The notes below the pieces were generated by a model. It saw nothing but the letters and a program-made list of their open reading frames with translations. It was not told the origin of the DNA and searched no databases. The position numbers were made by a program, and so were the translations under genes. A stretch of 17,928 nt of DNA. Source: Zeimonas sp964481165. GTDB lineage: Bacteria > Pseudomonadota > Gammaproteobacteria > Burkholderiales > Burkholderiaceae_E. The DNA lies in the NCBI GenBank assembly GCA_964481165.1, contig CAYZYC010000051.1:1-17928 (forward strand), in the 5' to 3' direction. Of this stretch, positions 1 through 7,832 are shown piece after piece. Position 1 is the first letter of the stretch; the number at the start of each line of letters is the position of its first letter.

Positions 1-2
1 AC

Positions 3-128
3 GACTACAAGTGTCCGGTGCGCGTGCAGCGTCGGCTGCGGCGCGAAAAGCGGGAAGCGACTGCGCCGGCCGGTCTGGCCGCCGGAGTCGCGGTGACGGT
101 GCATCGTCGGGCCAGGGGGGCGGGATGA
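3..128 (+). CDS. C-terminal fragment of an unidentified protein
   Basis: A reading frame is open from the left edge to a TGA at 126-128 and encodes about 41 residues beginning DYKCPVRVQRRLRREKRE. It is rich in Arg and ends in a Gly/Ala/Arg stretch. Its stop overlaps the ATG of the next gene in an ATGA arrangement (125-128), the usual sign of translational coupling in an operon, and that is the main reason to think it is real. No domain can be recognised in so short a tail, and the start lies outside the window. In GC-rich DNA a 126-base open frame can occur by chance, so confidence is modest. Confidence 0.4.
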   Translation, partial: DYKCPVRVQRRLRREKREATAPAGLAAGVAVTVHRRARGAG

Positions 129-1102
129 ACGATCGCGCGCGCAGTGTCCTCGTGCTGGGTGCCAATGGCCGCTTCGGGGCGTCGGTCGTGCGCGCGTTCT
201 CGTCGGCCGGATGGAAGGTGCTCGCGCAGGCGCGCCGGCCGCTTTCGTCGCCGCCTCCGGGGACGCGACACCTCGCGACGCAGATCTCCGACGTGGCGGC
301 CCTCGCGCGCGAGGCGCAGGGCGCGAGCGTAGTCGCCTATGCGGTCAACCCGCCCTATACGCGCTGGGCAACCGAGGCGCTGCCGCTGGCGCGCGCCGCG
401 ATGGACCTCGCCCGGAAACTCGATGCGCGTTTCCTGATTCCGGGCAACGTCTACAACTTCGGCGAGAACATGCCGCCGCTGCTGCTCGAAGACACCCCGC
501 AGCAACCGACGTCGCGCAAGGGCCGCATCCGCGTCGAACTCGAAGACGAGCTGAAGGCGCGCGCTGCCGACGGGCTGCGCAGCGTGGTCGTCCGTGCCGG
601 AGACTACTTCGGCAGCGGCACCGGGAGCTGGCTCGACCTCAGCGTCCTGCGCTCGGCGCACGCAGGCAAGCTGATCTATCCGGGCCCGCTCGACGTGGCG
701 CACGCCTGGGCCTACGTCCCCGATTTCGCGCGCACCTGCGTCGACGTGGTGTCGCTGGACGACCTGCCCGATTTCGCGCGTTTCCACTTCGCGGGATTCA
801 CGCTGACCGGAACCGAAATGCTCGTTGCGGTCGAGCACGCGGCCGATGCGCTCGGCCTGCGCCCGGAGCGCGGCTGGCGCCGCGGCACGCTGCCCTGGCC
901 GCTGTTTCGCGCAGGCGCGCTGGTCGTGCCGATGCTTCGCGAGGTCGTCGAGATGTCGTACCTGTGGCGGGTTCCGCACGCGCTCGACGATTCGGCGCTG
1001 CGGCGCGCCGTCGGCCCGATCACGCAGACGCCGCTCGAGCAGGCGATGCTCGAGTCGCTGCACGCGCTCGGCTTCGGCGATCGCGTAGCGTCGGCGCAGT
1101 GA
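125..1102 (+). CDS. NAD(P)-binding epimerase/dehydratase-like protein (atypical SDR)
   Basis: Encodes 325 residues. The N-terminus MNDRARSVLVLGANGRFG carries the beta-alpha-beta dinucleotide fold with a GxNGxxG loop at about residues 12-18, typical of extended or atypical short-chain dehydrogenases. A middle segment (IPGNVYNFG, then VVVRAGDYFGSGTGSW) follows the pattern of sugar-nucleotide epimerase-like proteins, but the classical catalytic YxxxK is not evident, so substrate and reaction cannot be assigned. The ATG at 125 was chosen because a purine-rich Shine-Dalgarno (AGGGGGG, 114-120) precedes it and it overlaps the upstream stop. The open frame continues upstream to position 11 but that part does not look like an SDR. 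The protein appears soluble and cytoplasmic. AmpG follows after 49 bases on the same strand and may share its transcript. Confidence 0.85.
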   Translation: MNDRARSVLVLGANGRFGASVVRAFSSAGWKVLAQARRPLSSPPPGTRHLATQISDVAALAREAQGASVVAYAVNPPYTRWATEALPLARAAMDLARKLDARFLIPGNVYNFGENMPPLLLEDTPQQPTSRKGRIRVELEDELKARAADGLRSVVVRAGDYFGSGTGSWLDLSVLRSAHAGKLIYPGPLDVAHAWAYVPDFARTCVDVVSLDDLPDFARFHFAGFTLTGTEMLVAVEHAADALGLRPERGWRRGTLPWPLFRAGALVVPMLREVVEMSYLWRVPHALDDSALRRAVGPITQTPLEQAMLESLHALGFGDRVASAQ

Positions 1103-1151
1103 TGCGATCGGCGCCCCGGCTCGCGCCGGCCGTCCGGGATCCTGCAGCCTC

Positions 1152-2645
1152 GTGACCGCCGGTCCGCGCCCGCTGCTGCAGGTCTTCGGAAATCGCCGCA
1201 TCGCGGCGATGCTGCTGCTGGGATTCGCCAGCGGGCTGCCGCTGGCGCTGTCGGCCGGGACGCTGCAGGCGTGGCTCACCGTCGAAGGGCTCGACATCCG
1301 CACGATCGGCTTCTTCGCGCTCGCCGGCTTGCCGTACACGTTCAAGTTCGTCTGGGCGCCGCTGGCCGACCGCTTCGAGCCGCCGCTGCTCGGTCGCCGC
1401 CGCAGCTGGCTGCTGGTGACGCAACTCGGCCTGGCGGGCCTGTGCCTGGTGATGGCGACGCTCGATCCGCGCCTGTCGGTGGCTGCAGTCGGCGCCTGCG
1501 CGGTCGCGATCGCGTTCCTGTCCGCATCGCAGGACATCGTGTTCGACGCGTACCGCACCGACCTGCTGCACGAGGAGGAACGCGGCGCCGGCGCGGCGGT
1601 GTCGGTGCTCGGGTATCGGCTCGCGATGCTGGTCTCGGGCGGCCTGGCGCTGATCCTGGCCGACCAGTGGCTCGGCTGGCCCGGCATGTTCCGCGCGATG
1701 GCCGTGCTTTTCGTGCTGATGGCGCTGGTCACCGTCTGGGCGCCTGCCGCGCCGAGCACGGAGCCCCTGAAGAGCGACGTGCGCAGGGAACTCGCCGGTT
1801 TCGCCGCGATGCTCGGCGCCGGCGTGCTGGCTTTCTGGCTGCTGCGGATGCTGCCGTGGCATTGGCTCGGTGCCGGGCCGTTCCGTTCGCTCGCCGCCGA
1901 TACGCTGATGCTGGTCCTTTCGCTCGTCGCCGCGCTGCACGCCGCGCGGCGCGCGGGCTTTCCTTCGTTTCTCGCGCCCTGGGACGCCTTCTTTCGCCGC
2001 GAACACGCGGTCGCGCTGCTCGCGATGATCGTGCTGTACAAGCTCGGCGACGCGTTCGCCGGCAGCCTGTCGACGAGTTTCCTGATCCGCGGCGCGGGTT
2101 TCACGCCGACCGAGGTCGGCGCGGTCAACAAGGTGCTCGGGCTCGTCGCGACGATCGTCGGGGCGATCGCCGGCGGCGCGTGGCTCGCGAAGCGGCCGTT
2201 GTACCAATCGCTGATGCTGTTCGGCGTGCTGCAGGCGGTGTCGAACTTCGGCTACTGGCTGATCGCGGTGCTGCCGAAGAGCTATACGCTGATGACCGTC
2301 GCGATCGGGTTCGAGAACCTGTGCGGCGGCATGGGGACCGCGGCGTTCGTCGCATTCCTGATGGCGCTCACGGATCGCCGTTTCTCGGCCGCGCAGTACG
2401 CGCTGCTGTCGGCGCTCGCGGCGGTCGGCCGCGTCTATGTCGGCCCGGTCTCCGGAGTGTTCGTCGAAGCGTTCGACTGGCCGGCGTTCTTCGTGTTCTC
2501 GGTGGTCGCGGCGCTGCCCGGGCTCGTGCTGCTGCGCATGTTGCGCAGCCAGGTGCACGCGCTCGATCCCGTGCGTGCGGGGCCCGCGTCCGGGGTCGTC
2601 GCCGACCATGCGCCGGACGATGCGTCGCTGAAGCCGCGCGGCTGA
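1152..2645 (+). CDS. ampG: AmpG-family muropeptide permease (MFS)
   Basis: Encodes 497 residues, close to the usual length of AmpG. The family imports GlcNAc-anhydro-MurNAc peptides across the inner membrane for cell-wall recycling and, where AmpC/AmpR exist, for beta-lactamase induction. The N-terminal segment has the AmpG signature order: GFASGLPLALSAGTLQAWL, then a GLPYTFKFVWAPLADR stretch and the basic LLGRRRSWLL loop. About twelve or more hydrophobic segments can be read, including a pair near residues 210-265 that fits the 14-helix AmpG topology. The GTG at 1152 is the only plausible start and lacks a strong Shine-Dalgarno. No ampD, ampR or nagZ is seen here, so the link to recycling is by family only. 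Confidence 0.88.
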   Translation: MTAGPRPLLQVFGNRRIAAMLLLGFASGLPLALSAGTLQAWLTVEGLDIRTIGFFALAGLPYTFKFVWAPLADRFEPPLLGRRRSWLLVTQLGLAGLCLVMATLDPRLSVAAVGACAVAIAFLSASQDIVFDAYRTDLLHEEERGAGAAVSVLGYRLAMLVSGGLALILADQWLGWPGMFRAMAVLFVLMALVTVWAPAAPSTEPLKSDVRRELAGFAAMLGAGVLAFWLLRMLPWHWLGAGPFRSLAADTLMLVLSLVAALHAARRAGFPSFLAPWDAFFRREHAVALLAMIVLYKLGDAFAGSLSTSFLIRGAGFTPTEVGAVNKVLGLVATIVGAIAGGAWLAKRPLYQSLMLFGVLQAVSNFGYWLIAVLPKSYTLMTVAIGFENLCGGMGTAAFVAFLMALTDRRFSAAQYALLSALAAVGRVYVGPVSGVFVEAFDWPAFFVFSVVAALPGLVLLRMLRSQVHALDPVRAGPASGVVADHAPDDASLKPRG

Positions 2646-2711
2646 TTCGGCTCAAACGGCGTTCGCCGGCCGCGGTGCACAATCGGGGATTCTCCTTCCA
2701 GGAAGAGTGCC

Positions 2712-3914
<1,203 letters not shown>

Positions 3915-3932
3915 CCGAGGGGTCGTCGCCCT

Positions 3933-3962
3933 CTTGAAATCGGCAGCGGATCGCCCGATCTA
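3933..3962 (+). promoter_or_regulatory. Sigma-32 (RpoH) heat-shock promoter for the hsp20 gene
   Basis: CTTGAAA at 3933-3939 is an exact match to the sigma-32 -35 consensus. After 14 bases comes CCCGATCTA at 3954-3962, matching 8 of 9 positions of the -10 pattern CCCCATNTA. A 13-17 base spacer is normal for this sigma factor. Transcription would begin around 3968-3970, about 50 bases before the ATG of the small heat-shock protein gene, the kind of gene expected under this control. Element and spacing are read directly from the sequence; usage is inferred. Confidence 0.8.
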
Positions 3963-3970
3963 TGCCGCAA

Positions 3971-3989
3971 GGGCGCCGTGCGGGCGCCC
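3971..3989 (+). other. Perfect GC hairpin at the 5' end of the hsp20 leader
   Basis: GGGCGCC (3971-3977) and GGCGCCC (3983-3989) form a 7-bp perfect stem around a 5-base loop. The stem would start at or next to the predicted transcription start, so the mRNA could carry a capped 5' end. There is no T-run after it, which argues against a terminator for the thiolase gene. It does not include the Shine-Dalgarno (AAAAGGAG, 4005-4012). Confidence 0.5.
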
Positions 3990-4019
3990 GCTACGCGTGC
4001 ATCGAAAAGGAGATTACGA

Positions 4020-4439
4020 ATGTCCCGACTATCAGTCTACGATCCGTTTGCCGACGTGTTCCCGGAGCTCTTCCGCGGCGTCCTGCAGCCTGCCCGCGGC
4101 CAGGCCAGCGACGCGCTCGAGATCCGCATCGACGTGAAGGAAGCCAATGGCGACTACACGGTCCAGGCCGAGATGCCCGGTGCGAAGAAAGACGACATCC
4201 AGGTGCAGATCGACGGCAATCGCGTTTCGATCAGCGCGGAAGTCAAGCGCGAATCGGAGAAGAAGGAAGGCGAGCGCGTGCTGCGCAGCGAGCGCTACTA
4301 CGGCTCGGTGTCGCGTGCGTTCACGTTGTCTTCCGAGATCGACGAAGCGAAGGCCAACGCGAAGTTCGAGAACGGCGTGCTCACGCTGACGCTGCCGAAG
4401 AAAGCGACTCCCGCCTCGAAGCGGCTGCAGATCAGCTGA
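4020..4439 (+). CDS. Small heat-shock protein, Hsp20/alpha-crystallin family
   Basis: Encodes 139 residues, standard for bacterial class A small heat-shock proteins, which hold unfolding proteins in the cytoplasm without ATP. The alpha-crystallin domain spans about residues 33-130: an IRIDVKEANGDYTVQAEMPG opening, the KKDDIQVQIDGNRVSISAE core and the family signature FENGVLTLTLPK near the end. The C-terminus (SKRLQIS) holds only a degenerate version of the IxI tail motif used for oligomer assembly. The ATG at 4020 was chosen over an upstream GTG at 3978 because AAAAGGAG lies 7 bases before it. A sigma-32-type promoter and hairpin leader precede it. It converges on the copper chaperone gene. 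Confidence 0.95.
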   Translation: MSRLSVYDPFADVFPELFRGVLQPARGQASDALEIRIDVKEANGDYTVQAEMPGAKKDDIQVQIDGNRVSISAEVKRESEKKEGERVLRSERYYGSVSRAFTLSSEIDEAKANAKFENGVLTLTLPKKATPASKRLQIS

Positions 4440-4520
4440 TCCGGCACGCCGCGCGGCGCCTAGGCGTTCCAGTCGCCGGAGGCGGCGCGCCGCTCCACCG
4501 ACCGCGGCACCGCGCGGCCA

Positions 4521-4721
4521 TCAGCCGCGTGGTGCCGCTTCGTATCCGGCCTCGACGATCGCCTGCGCGATCGTGCCGGCGGGGCTCGTCGATTCGACGC
4601 GGACGACCCCCTGCGCGAGATCGACATCGACACGCGCTCGCGCATCGAGCGCCTGGACCGCGGCGGTCACCGCCTTGACGCAGTGACCGCAGGTCATTCC
4701 CTTCACGTCGAGTATCGTCAT
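4521..4721 (-). CDS. Heavy-metal-associated (HMA) domain copper chaperone, CopZ-like
   Basis: Encodes 66 residues that make up one complete HMA domain with the beta-alpha-beta-beta-alpha-beta pattern. The metal-binding loop GMTCGHC places Cys11 and Cys14 for Cu(I). The family carries copper in the cytoplasm, usually to a P-type ATPase or a CueR-like regulator. The ATG at 4721 was preferred because GGAG lies 7 bases ahead of it; an ATG two codons upstream (4727) and a GTG at 4769 are possible alternatives. No copper ATPase is adjacent. The gene is single, converging with hsp20, but other copper-handling genes lie about 2 kb away (PCu(A)C and DUF2946). Confidence 0.9.
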   Translation of the reverse strand: MTILDVKGMTCGHCVKAVTAAVQALDARARVDVDLAQGVVRVESTSPAGTIAQAIVEAGYEAAPRG

Positions 4722-5042
4722 CGGCATGCTCCGCCTCGGGGCCTGTTCGTCGTCCGGGAGTTGTAGCACATGGATCCGGTGACCGCCGTACCCGACGCGT
4801 CGCAGGAAACCGTTGCACTAAGGAGTGAGCGCTTGCATCTCCGCAATGCTCGGCGGCAGCGTCCGCAATGCGCCCGCGGCGGCTCCGGAAGCTGCCGCCG
4901 AAACGGCGCCGGCGGCGGCGCCCGAAGACGCCGCAATGGCTCTCGTGCCTCCTGTCGACGCCTTTCTTAAGGCTCGCCTAAGGCGTCGACCGCAACATGG
5001 CTTCGACCCGAACGAAGCACCTGTTGAACGAAGGGAGTCCCT
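4722..5042. other. About 320 bases without a convincing gene
   Basis: This stretch separates the divergent copper chaperone and the 5043 gene. It holds AAGGAG at 4820-4825, a short Ala-rich open frame from GTG 4825 that runs out of frame into the next gene, three copies of CCGCAATG (4841, 4863, 4931) and the inverted repeat at 4954-4990. The Ala/Pro/Glu-rich translation resembles no domain I recognise and its Shine-Dalgarno is misplaced for the GTG. No clear promoter was found. Confidence 0.5.
4954..4990. repeat. Perfect 11-bp inverted repeat upstream of the 5043 gene
   Basis: GTCGACGCCTT (4954-4964) is the exact reverse complement of AAGGCGTCGAC (4980-4990), with a 15-base centre that contains a further small AGGC/GCCT pairing. 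It ends 52 bases before the GTG at 5043. It could be a regulator binding site, a hairpin in the leader or an attenuator; no T-run follows, so a simple terminator is unlikely. Confidence 0.6.
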
Positions 5043-5471
5043 GTGGAAGCGTTGCCCGTACGATTCACGATCGAGTTGCCCGTCGACCGCGCATCGGCCC
5101 TGTTGCGCCGTGTGCTCGAGCGCGAGGGGTTCATCGTCGCCGGTGAAGTGCAGCCCGAAGGCGAGGACCAGGAAGGACGTCCGGCATCGCTCGCGCTGTA
5201 CGCCTATCACGGCCCGACGATGCAGGCTGCGTCGCGCGCCGATCGCCGTGTCGGCCTGTACATGCTGTGCGCGGTCACCATTCGCCCCGCCGGACAGGGT
5301 TCCAGCGAGATCCAGGGCGTGTCGCCGAACCAACTCGCCGGAGTCTGGGGCGGGCGGCGGCTCGAACAGCACGCCGTCGCGCAACGCCAGCACTTCGAGC
5401 GCGCGCTGAGCCGGCTCGAGTTCGACTACGCGCCCGCCGAGGTCGGCTCGATTCGCCGTCGCGCGGCCTGA
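5043..5471 (+). CDS. Small hypothetical protein, possibly DUF302-like
   Basis: Encodes 142 residues starting MEALPVRFTIELPVDRASAL. There is no signal peptide or membrane segment. The layout of an N-terminal strand, a helix ending in LEREGFIVAGEVQ, then YHGPTMQAASRADRRVGLYM and a strand rich in valine and isoleucine resembles the plan of DUF302 proteins, but the match is by pattern only and the usual NPxxA-like segment is changed. The C-terminal third is charged and rich in Arg, Gln and Glu. The GTG start is supported by GAAGGGAG at about 5030-5037. It converges with nnrS; the gap holds a GC hairpin. Function is unknown. Confidence 0.7.
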   Translation: MEALPVRFTIELPVDRASALLRRVLEREGFIVAGEVQPEGEDQEGRPASLALYAYHGPTMQAASRADRRVGLYMLCAVTIRPAGQGSSEIQGVSPNQLAGVWGGRRLEQHAVAQRQHFERALSRLEFDYAPAEVGSIRRRAA

Positions 5472-5502
5472 GCGTCGAACCGAACGATCCGGGCGATCAT
5501 CC

Positions 5503-5521
5503 GGGCGCGCAGGGCGCGCTC
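5503..5521. terminator. GC hairpin between convergent genes (candidate bidirectional terminator)
   Basis: GCGCGC (5505-5510) and GCGCGC (5514-5519) pair around a 3-base AGG loop, extended by one G-T and one G-C pair. It sits between the stop of the 5043 gene and the nnrS stop at 5520-5522, which it overlaps. No U-tract is present on either strand, so termination is only suggested by position. Confidence 0.35.
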
Positions 5522-6737
5522 AGCCCTCGCGGCCGTCGATGCGCGGCCGCGAGAGCACCGGCACGTACTTGACCAGATACAACGCGAACGCGAGGCTCCA
5601 CGCGCTCGCCGCGGCAATCGTCCAGCCCGCGTAGGGCAGCGACGTCTCCAGCATCGGCATGAGTCGCAGAACGACGGCGAGCTGTACCAGGGCGTACGCC
5701 GCGGTTTCGATGCGTCCGGCGCGCAGGGGTCGTCCGGTATGGCCGAGCGCCGTCCGCGTGATCATCCCGATGATGAGTCCGCCGATCGCACCGAGCGTCA
5801 GCGCGTGCAGGCCGGCCGAGGGCGCAACGACGCCGAGCACGCCGAGCGCCAGCAGGAAGAGCCCCACCGGGATCCACGCGTACGAGACGTGCAGGATCCA
5901 CAACAGGGCGTTCCCGCGCGTCGCCCACGGATTCCAGCCTGCCAGGCGCGTCGCCTGCAAAGCGGCTGCTGCGAGGCACAATGCAACGGCCGGAGCCGCG
6001 GGCGCCTCGAGCAGCACCGCGAGCAGCGCGGCGACGGTCGCGACCAGCGAAGCCCAGTCGAGCCGCGCGTCCCGCCACTGGCGCACGCCGCGCAGCGCGT
6101 TGGCCGTGAAGGTCGGAATGACGCGGCCCCCGATGACGCAGGTGAGAACGACCACGACGAACGCGAAGAAGCGTGCGGCCGCCAGCGGCGACCAGGGCGT
6201 GTGACCGCCCAACGCCAGGTGGAACAGCGAGTTCGCCGCCAGGAACGCGGTGAGGATCACGAGCACGAACAGGTTGCGATAGTTGCGCGCCTTCATCAGC
6301 GTGGCGCCGATCGCGATCATCGCCAGCACGATGAACGCGGCGTCGAACAGCATCGCGGCGGCGGCCGGTCCGGCATAGTTGGCGACGCGCGCCGCGATCC
6401 AGATCGCGCACAGCGTCGCGAGCCGCGTTCCGGTCGGTGTCGGCAATCCGGTCCAGGCGCGCGCGGCGGTCAGCAGGAAGCCGACGATGACCGCAAGCGT
6501 GAAGCCGAAGGTCATCTCGTGCGCGTGCCACAGCAGCGCCGGATAGGCAGCCGGGGGCGGCAGCGCGCCGACGAACTGCGCCATCCATAGCGGCACCGCG
6601 AGCGCGGCGAACAGCGCCGCCAGCAGGTAGAACGGACGAAAGCCGAGTTGCAGCAGCGCGATGCCGGAAACGCGCGGCGCGGCGCCTTCGGGTTCGAGCA
6701 GCGGGACGAGGCCGGCGGGTGCGGAGACGGGTTTCAT
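5520..6737 (-). CDS. nnrS: NnrS family membrane protein
   Basis: Encodes 405 residues with about twelve hydrophobic segments, the usual size and topology of NnrS. These are haem- and copper-containing inner-membrane proteins made in response to nitric oxide and linked to relief of nitrosative stress; the exact reaction is not settled. The family motif is seen as LLWHAHEMTFGF at residues 69-79, with His71 and His73, followed by GFLLTAARAWTGLPTPTG. Before the first helix is GFRPFYLLAALFA, also typical. It is last of three genes in the same direction after DUF2946 and PCu(A)C, but a 65-base gap with an NsrR-like palindrome suggests its own promoter. The start codon lacks a clear Shine-Dalgarno. 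Confidence 0.93.
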   Translation of the reverse strand: MKPVSAPAGLVPLLEPEGAAPRVSGIALLQLGFRPFYLLAALFAALAVPLWMAQFVGALPPPAAYPALLWHAHEMTFGFTLAVIVGFLLTAARAWTGLPTPTGTRLATLCAIWIAARVANYAGPAAAAMLFDAAFIVLAMIAIGATLMKARNYRNLFVLVILTAFLAANSLFHLALGGHTPWSPLAAARFFAFVVVVLTCVIGGRVIPTFTANALRGVRQWRDARLDWASLVATVAALLAVLLEAPAAPAVALCLAAAALQATRLAGWNPWATRGNALLWILHVSYAWIPVGLFLLALGVLGVVAPSAGLHALTLGAIGGLIIGMITRTALGHTGRPLRAGRIETAAYALVQLAVVLRLMPMLETSLPYAGWTIAAASAWSLAFALYLVKYVPVLSRPRIDGREG

Positions 6738-6754
6738 CGGGGCGGTGCCGTTTA

Positions 6755-6777
6755 AAGATATAGCGAAACTATATCTT
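6755..6777 (-). promoter_or_regulatory. NsrR-like palindromic operator in front of nnrS
   Basis: AAGATATAG (6755-6763) and CTATATCTT (6769-6777) form a perfect 9-bp inverted repeat around a 5-base centre, 23 bases in all. The length, the AAGAT...ATCTT ends and the 11-1-11 layout match the known NsrR operator (AAGATGYATTT-N-AAATRCATCTT), with ATATA in place of the GYAT core. It lies 17 bases before the nnrS ATG, where a bound repressor would block transcription. nnrS is a known NO-regulated gene. NsrR identity is inference; no nsrR gene is in the window. Confidence 0.6.
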
Positions 6778-6802
6778 CAATGGCGCCGCCCGTGGGAAAT
6801 TC

Positions 6803-7267
6803 TCAGTGCCCCTTCATCTTTCCGTGGTCGCTGCTTCCCGACGTGAGCGGCCGGATCGGTGCGTGCACTTCGACGTCTTCGCGCTTGCCGTCCGCGCCTT
6901 CGATCGTCAACGTCAGCGATACGTGGTCGCCGGCCTGCAACGGCGCCTTCAGGTTCATCAGCATCAGGTGGTGGCCGCCGGGGCGCAGAACCACCGCCCG
7001 GCCGGCCGGCAGCGGCAGCGACGGGACCGCGCGCATGCGCATCACGTTGTTCTCGAGCGCCATCTCGTGGACCTCGGCGACGCCGGCGATCGGCGATCGA
7101 ACGGCGACCAATCTGGCGTCGCGCGCTGAAGTCAGCGTCATGAATGCGCCGCTCGCCTGCTGGCCGGGAACGGTGGCGCGCGCCCACGGTTCGGCAACCT
7201 CGACTTGCGCGATCGCGGCAGTGGATGCGAGAAGCGACGAAATTGCGACGATCAGGATCTTTTTCAT
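6803..7267 (-). CDS. Periplasmic PCu(A)C copper chaperone
   Basis: Encodes 154 residues with a Sec signal peptide (MKKILIVAISSLLASTAAIA, cleavage after about residue 20). The mature protein carries the full copper site of the PCu(A)C family: His67, Met78, His100 and Met102, matching the H-X10-M-X21-H-X-M pattern. The family binds Cu(I) in the periplasm and delivers it to the CuA or CuB centres of cytochrome oxidase. The tail HGKMKGH adds possible extra ligands. The ATG at 7267 was chosen since it gives a clean signal peptide and has GGA 8 bases ahead; a longer form from 7297 is unlikely. It lies between DUF2946 (139 bases upstream) and nnrS. Confidence 0.93.
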   Translation of the reverse strand: MKKILIVAISSLLASTAAIAQVEVAEPWARATVPGQQASGAFMTLTSARDARLVAVRSPIAGVAEVHEMALENNVMRMRAVPSLPLPAGRAVVLRPGGHHLMLMNLKAPLQAGDHVSLTLTIEGADGKREDVEVHAPIRPLTSGSSDHGKMKGH

Positions 7268-7285
7268 TTCAATTCCATACGGAAG

Positions 7286-7314
7286 GTCCCGAAACAAGCG
7301 AAATCGGTCGGGAC
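7286..7314. repeat. 7-bp inverted repeat in the DUF2946-PCu(A)C gap
   Basis: GTCCCGA (7286-7292) pairs exactly with TCGGGAC (7308-7314) across a 15-base loop. It lies 19 bases upstream of the PCu(A)C start on the minus strand. It may be a leader hairpin or a weak binding site; the rest of the 139-base gap shows nothing else clear. Confidence 0.3.
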
Positions 7315-7406
7315 AGGAAGCTCGGTGACCCGGCGTGCAGGGTGCGACGCAAGGCAGGGAAAGGTCGTTATCGGCCGTCCGCGCGTCGCGCAGGCGGTCG
7401 TTCCGA

Positions 7407-7814
7407 TCAACCGGCGGGCGGAGCGCGCGGAGCGTGCGCGGGCGAGCGCGCGAAGTGCGGCGGGACTTGTTCCTGCGAAAGGCGTTGCGGCGTTTCGCTG
7501 GCCGGCGCCGGCAGCGATGCGGTCGGCCCGGAGCAGGGCGGCCCGATCGACGCGCCGGTCAGGCAGTACGGACAGTGCGCCGCAGACGGCAGCGAAGGCG
7601 CGTGCGGGGACTGTCGATCGAACGGGTCTGTCTTTGTCGGAACCGCGGCACCCGCACCGTCGAAGCTGCAAACGGCCGCGGCGACCACGTCGTCCTGGCC
7701 GGACAGGCCGGCGACGGCGTGCGCGAACGCGGGCACCAGTGCGTTCAGCACGATCGCCAGGCAGGCGAGCCATGCGGAGAACGGGTTCGGCCGGTTCCGG
7801 CGCAGGTGGTGCAT
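7407..7814 (-). CDS. DUF2946 protein, secreted, with HCPYC motif
   Basis: Encodes 135 residues. A basic start followed by a hydrophobic segment (residues 12-34, SAWLACLAIVLNALVPAFAH) is a signal peptide or anchor. The diagnostic HCPYC motif is at residues 80-84, the hallmark of DUF2946 proteins, which often lie beside copper genes or TonB receptors in betaproteobacteria; the His and two Cys could bind metal. The C-terminal part is Pro/Ala-rich and probably disordered. The molecular role of the family is unknown. The only good start is ATG 7814, which lies directly behind a TATAAT sequence, hinting at a leaderless transcript. PCu(A)C follows after 139 bases. Confidence 0.82.
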   Translation of the reverse strand: MHHLRRNRPNPFSAWLACLAIVLNALVPAFAHAVAGLSGQDDVVAAAVCSFDGAGAAVPTKTDPFDRQSPHAPSLPSAAHCPYCLTGASIGPPCSGPTASLPAPASETPQRLSQEQVPPHFARSPAHAPRAPPAG

Positions 7815-7821
7815 CGCGCGA

Positions 7822-7827
7822 ATTATA
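7822..7827 (-). promoter_or_regulatory. TATAAT -10 element for the DUF2946 gene
   Basis: Read on the minus strand, 7827-7822 is an exact TATAAT. Transcription would start about at 7815, directly at the ATG (7814), so the message would have little or no leader. No good -35 box is seen at 17-18 bases spacing, so this is tentative and may need an activator. Confidence 0.4.
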
Positions 7828-7832
7828 TCGAT

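Noticed and set aside
5..2609. Long minus-strand open frames opposite the epimerase and ampG
   Set aside because: The plus-strand products have clear families; the antisense translations are low-complexity Arg/Ser/Ala-rich and without ribosome sites.
3971..4012. ROSE or FourU RNA thermometer in the hsp20 leader
   Set aside because: No UUUU opposite the AGGAG and no convincing U-[UC]-GCU element pairing with it; the visible stem leaves the Shine-Dalgarno free.
4825..5409. Ala-rich open frame from GTG 4825 that runs through the 5043 gene in another frame
   Set aside because: The nearby AAGGAG overlaps the GTG instead of preceding it, the product shows no domain, and the 5043 frame has a better start and composition.
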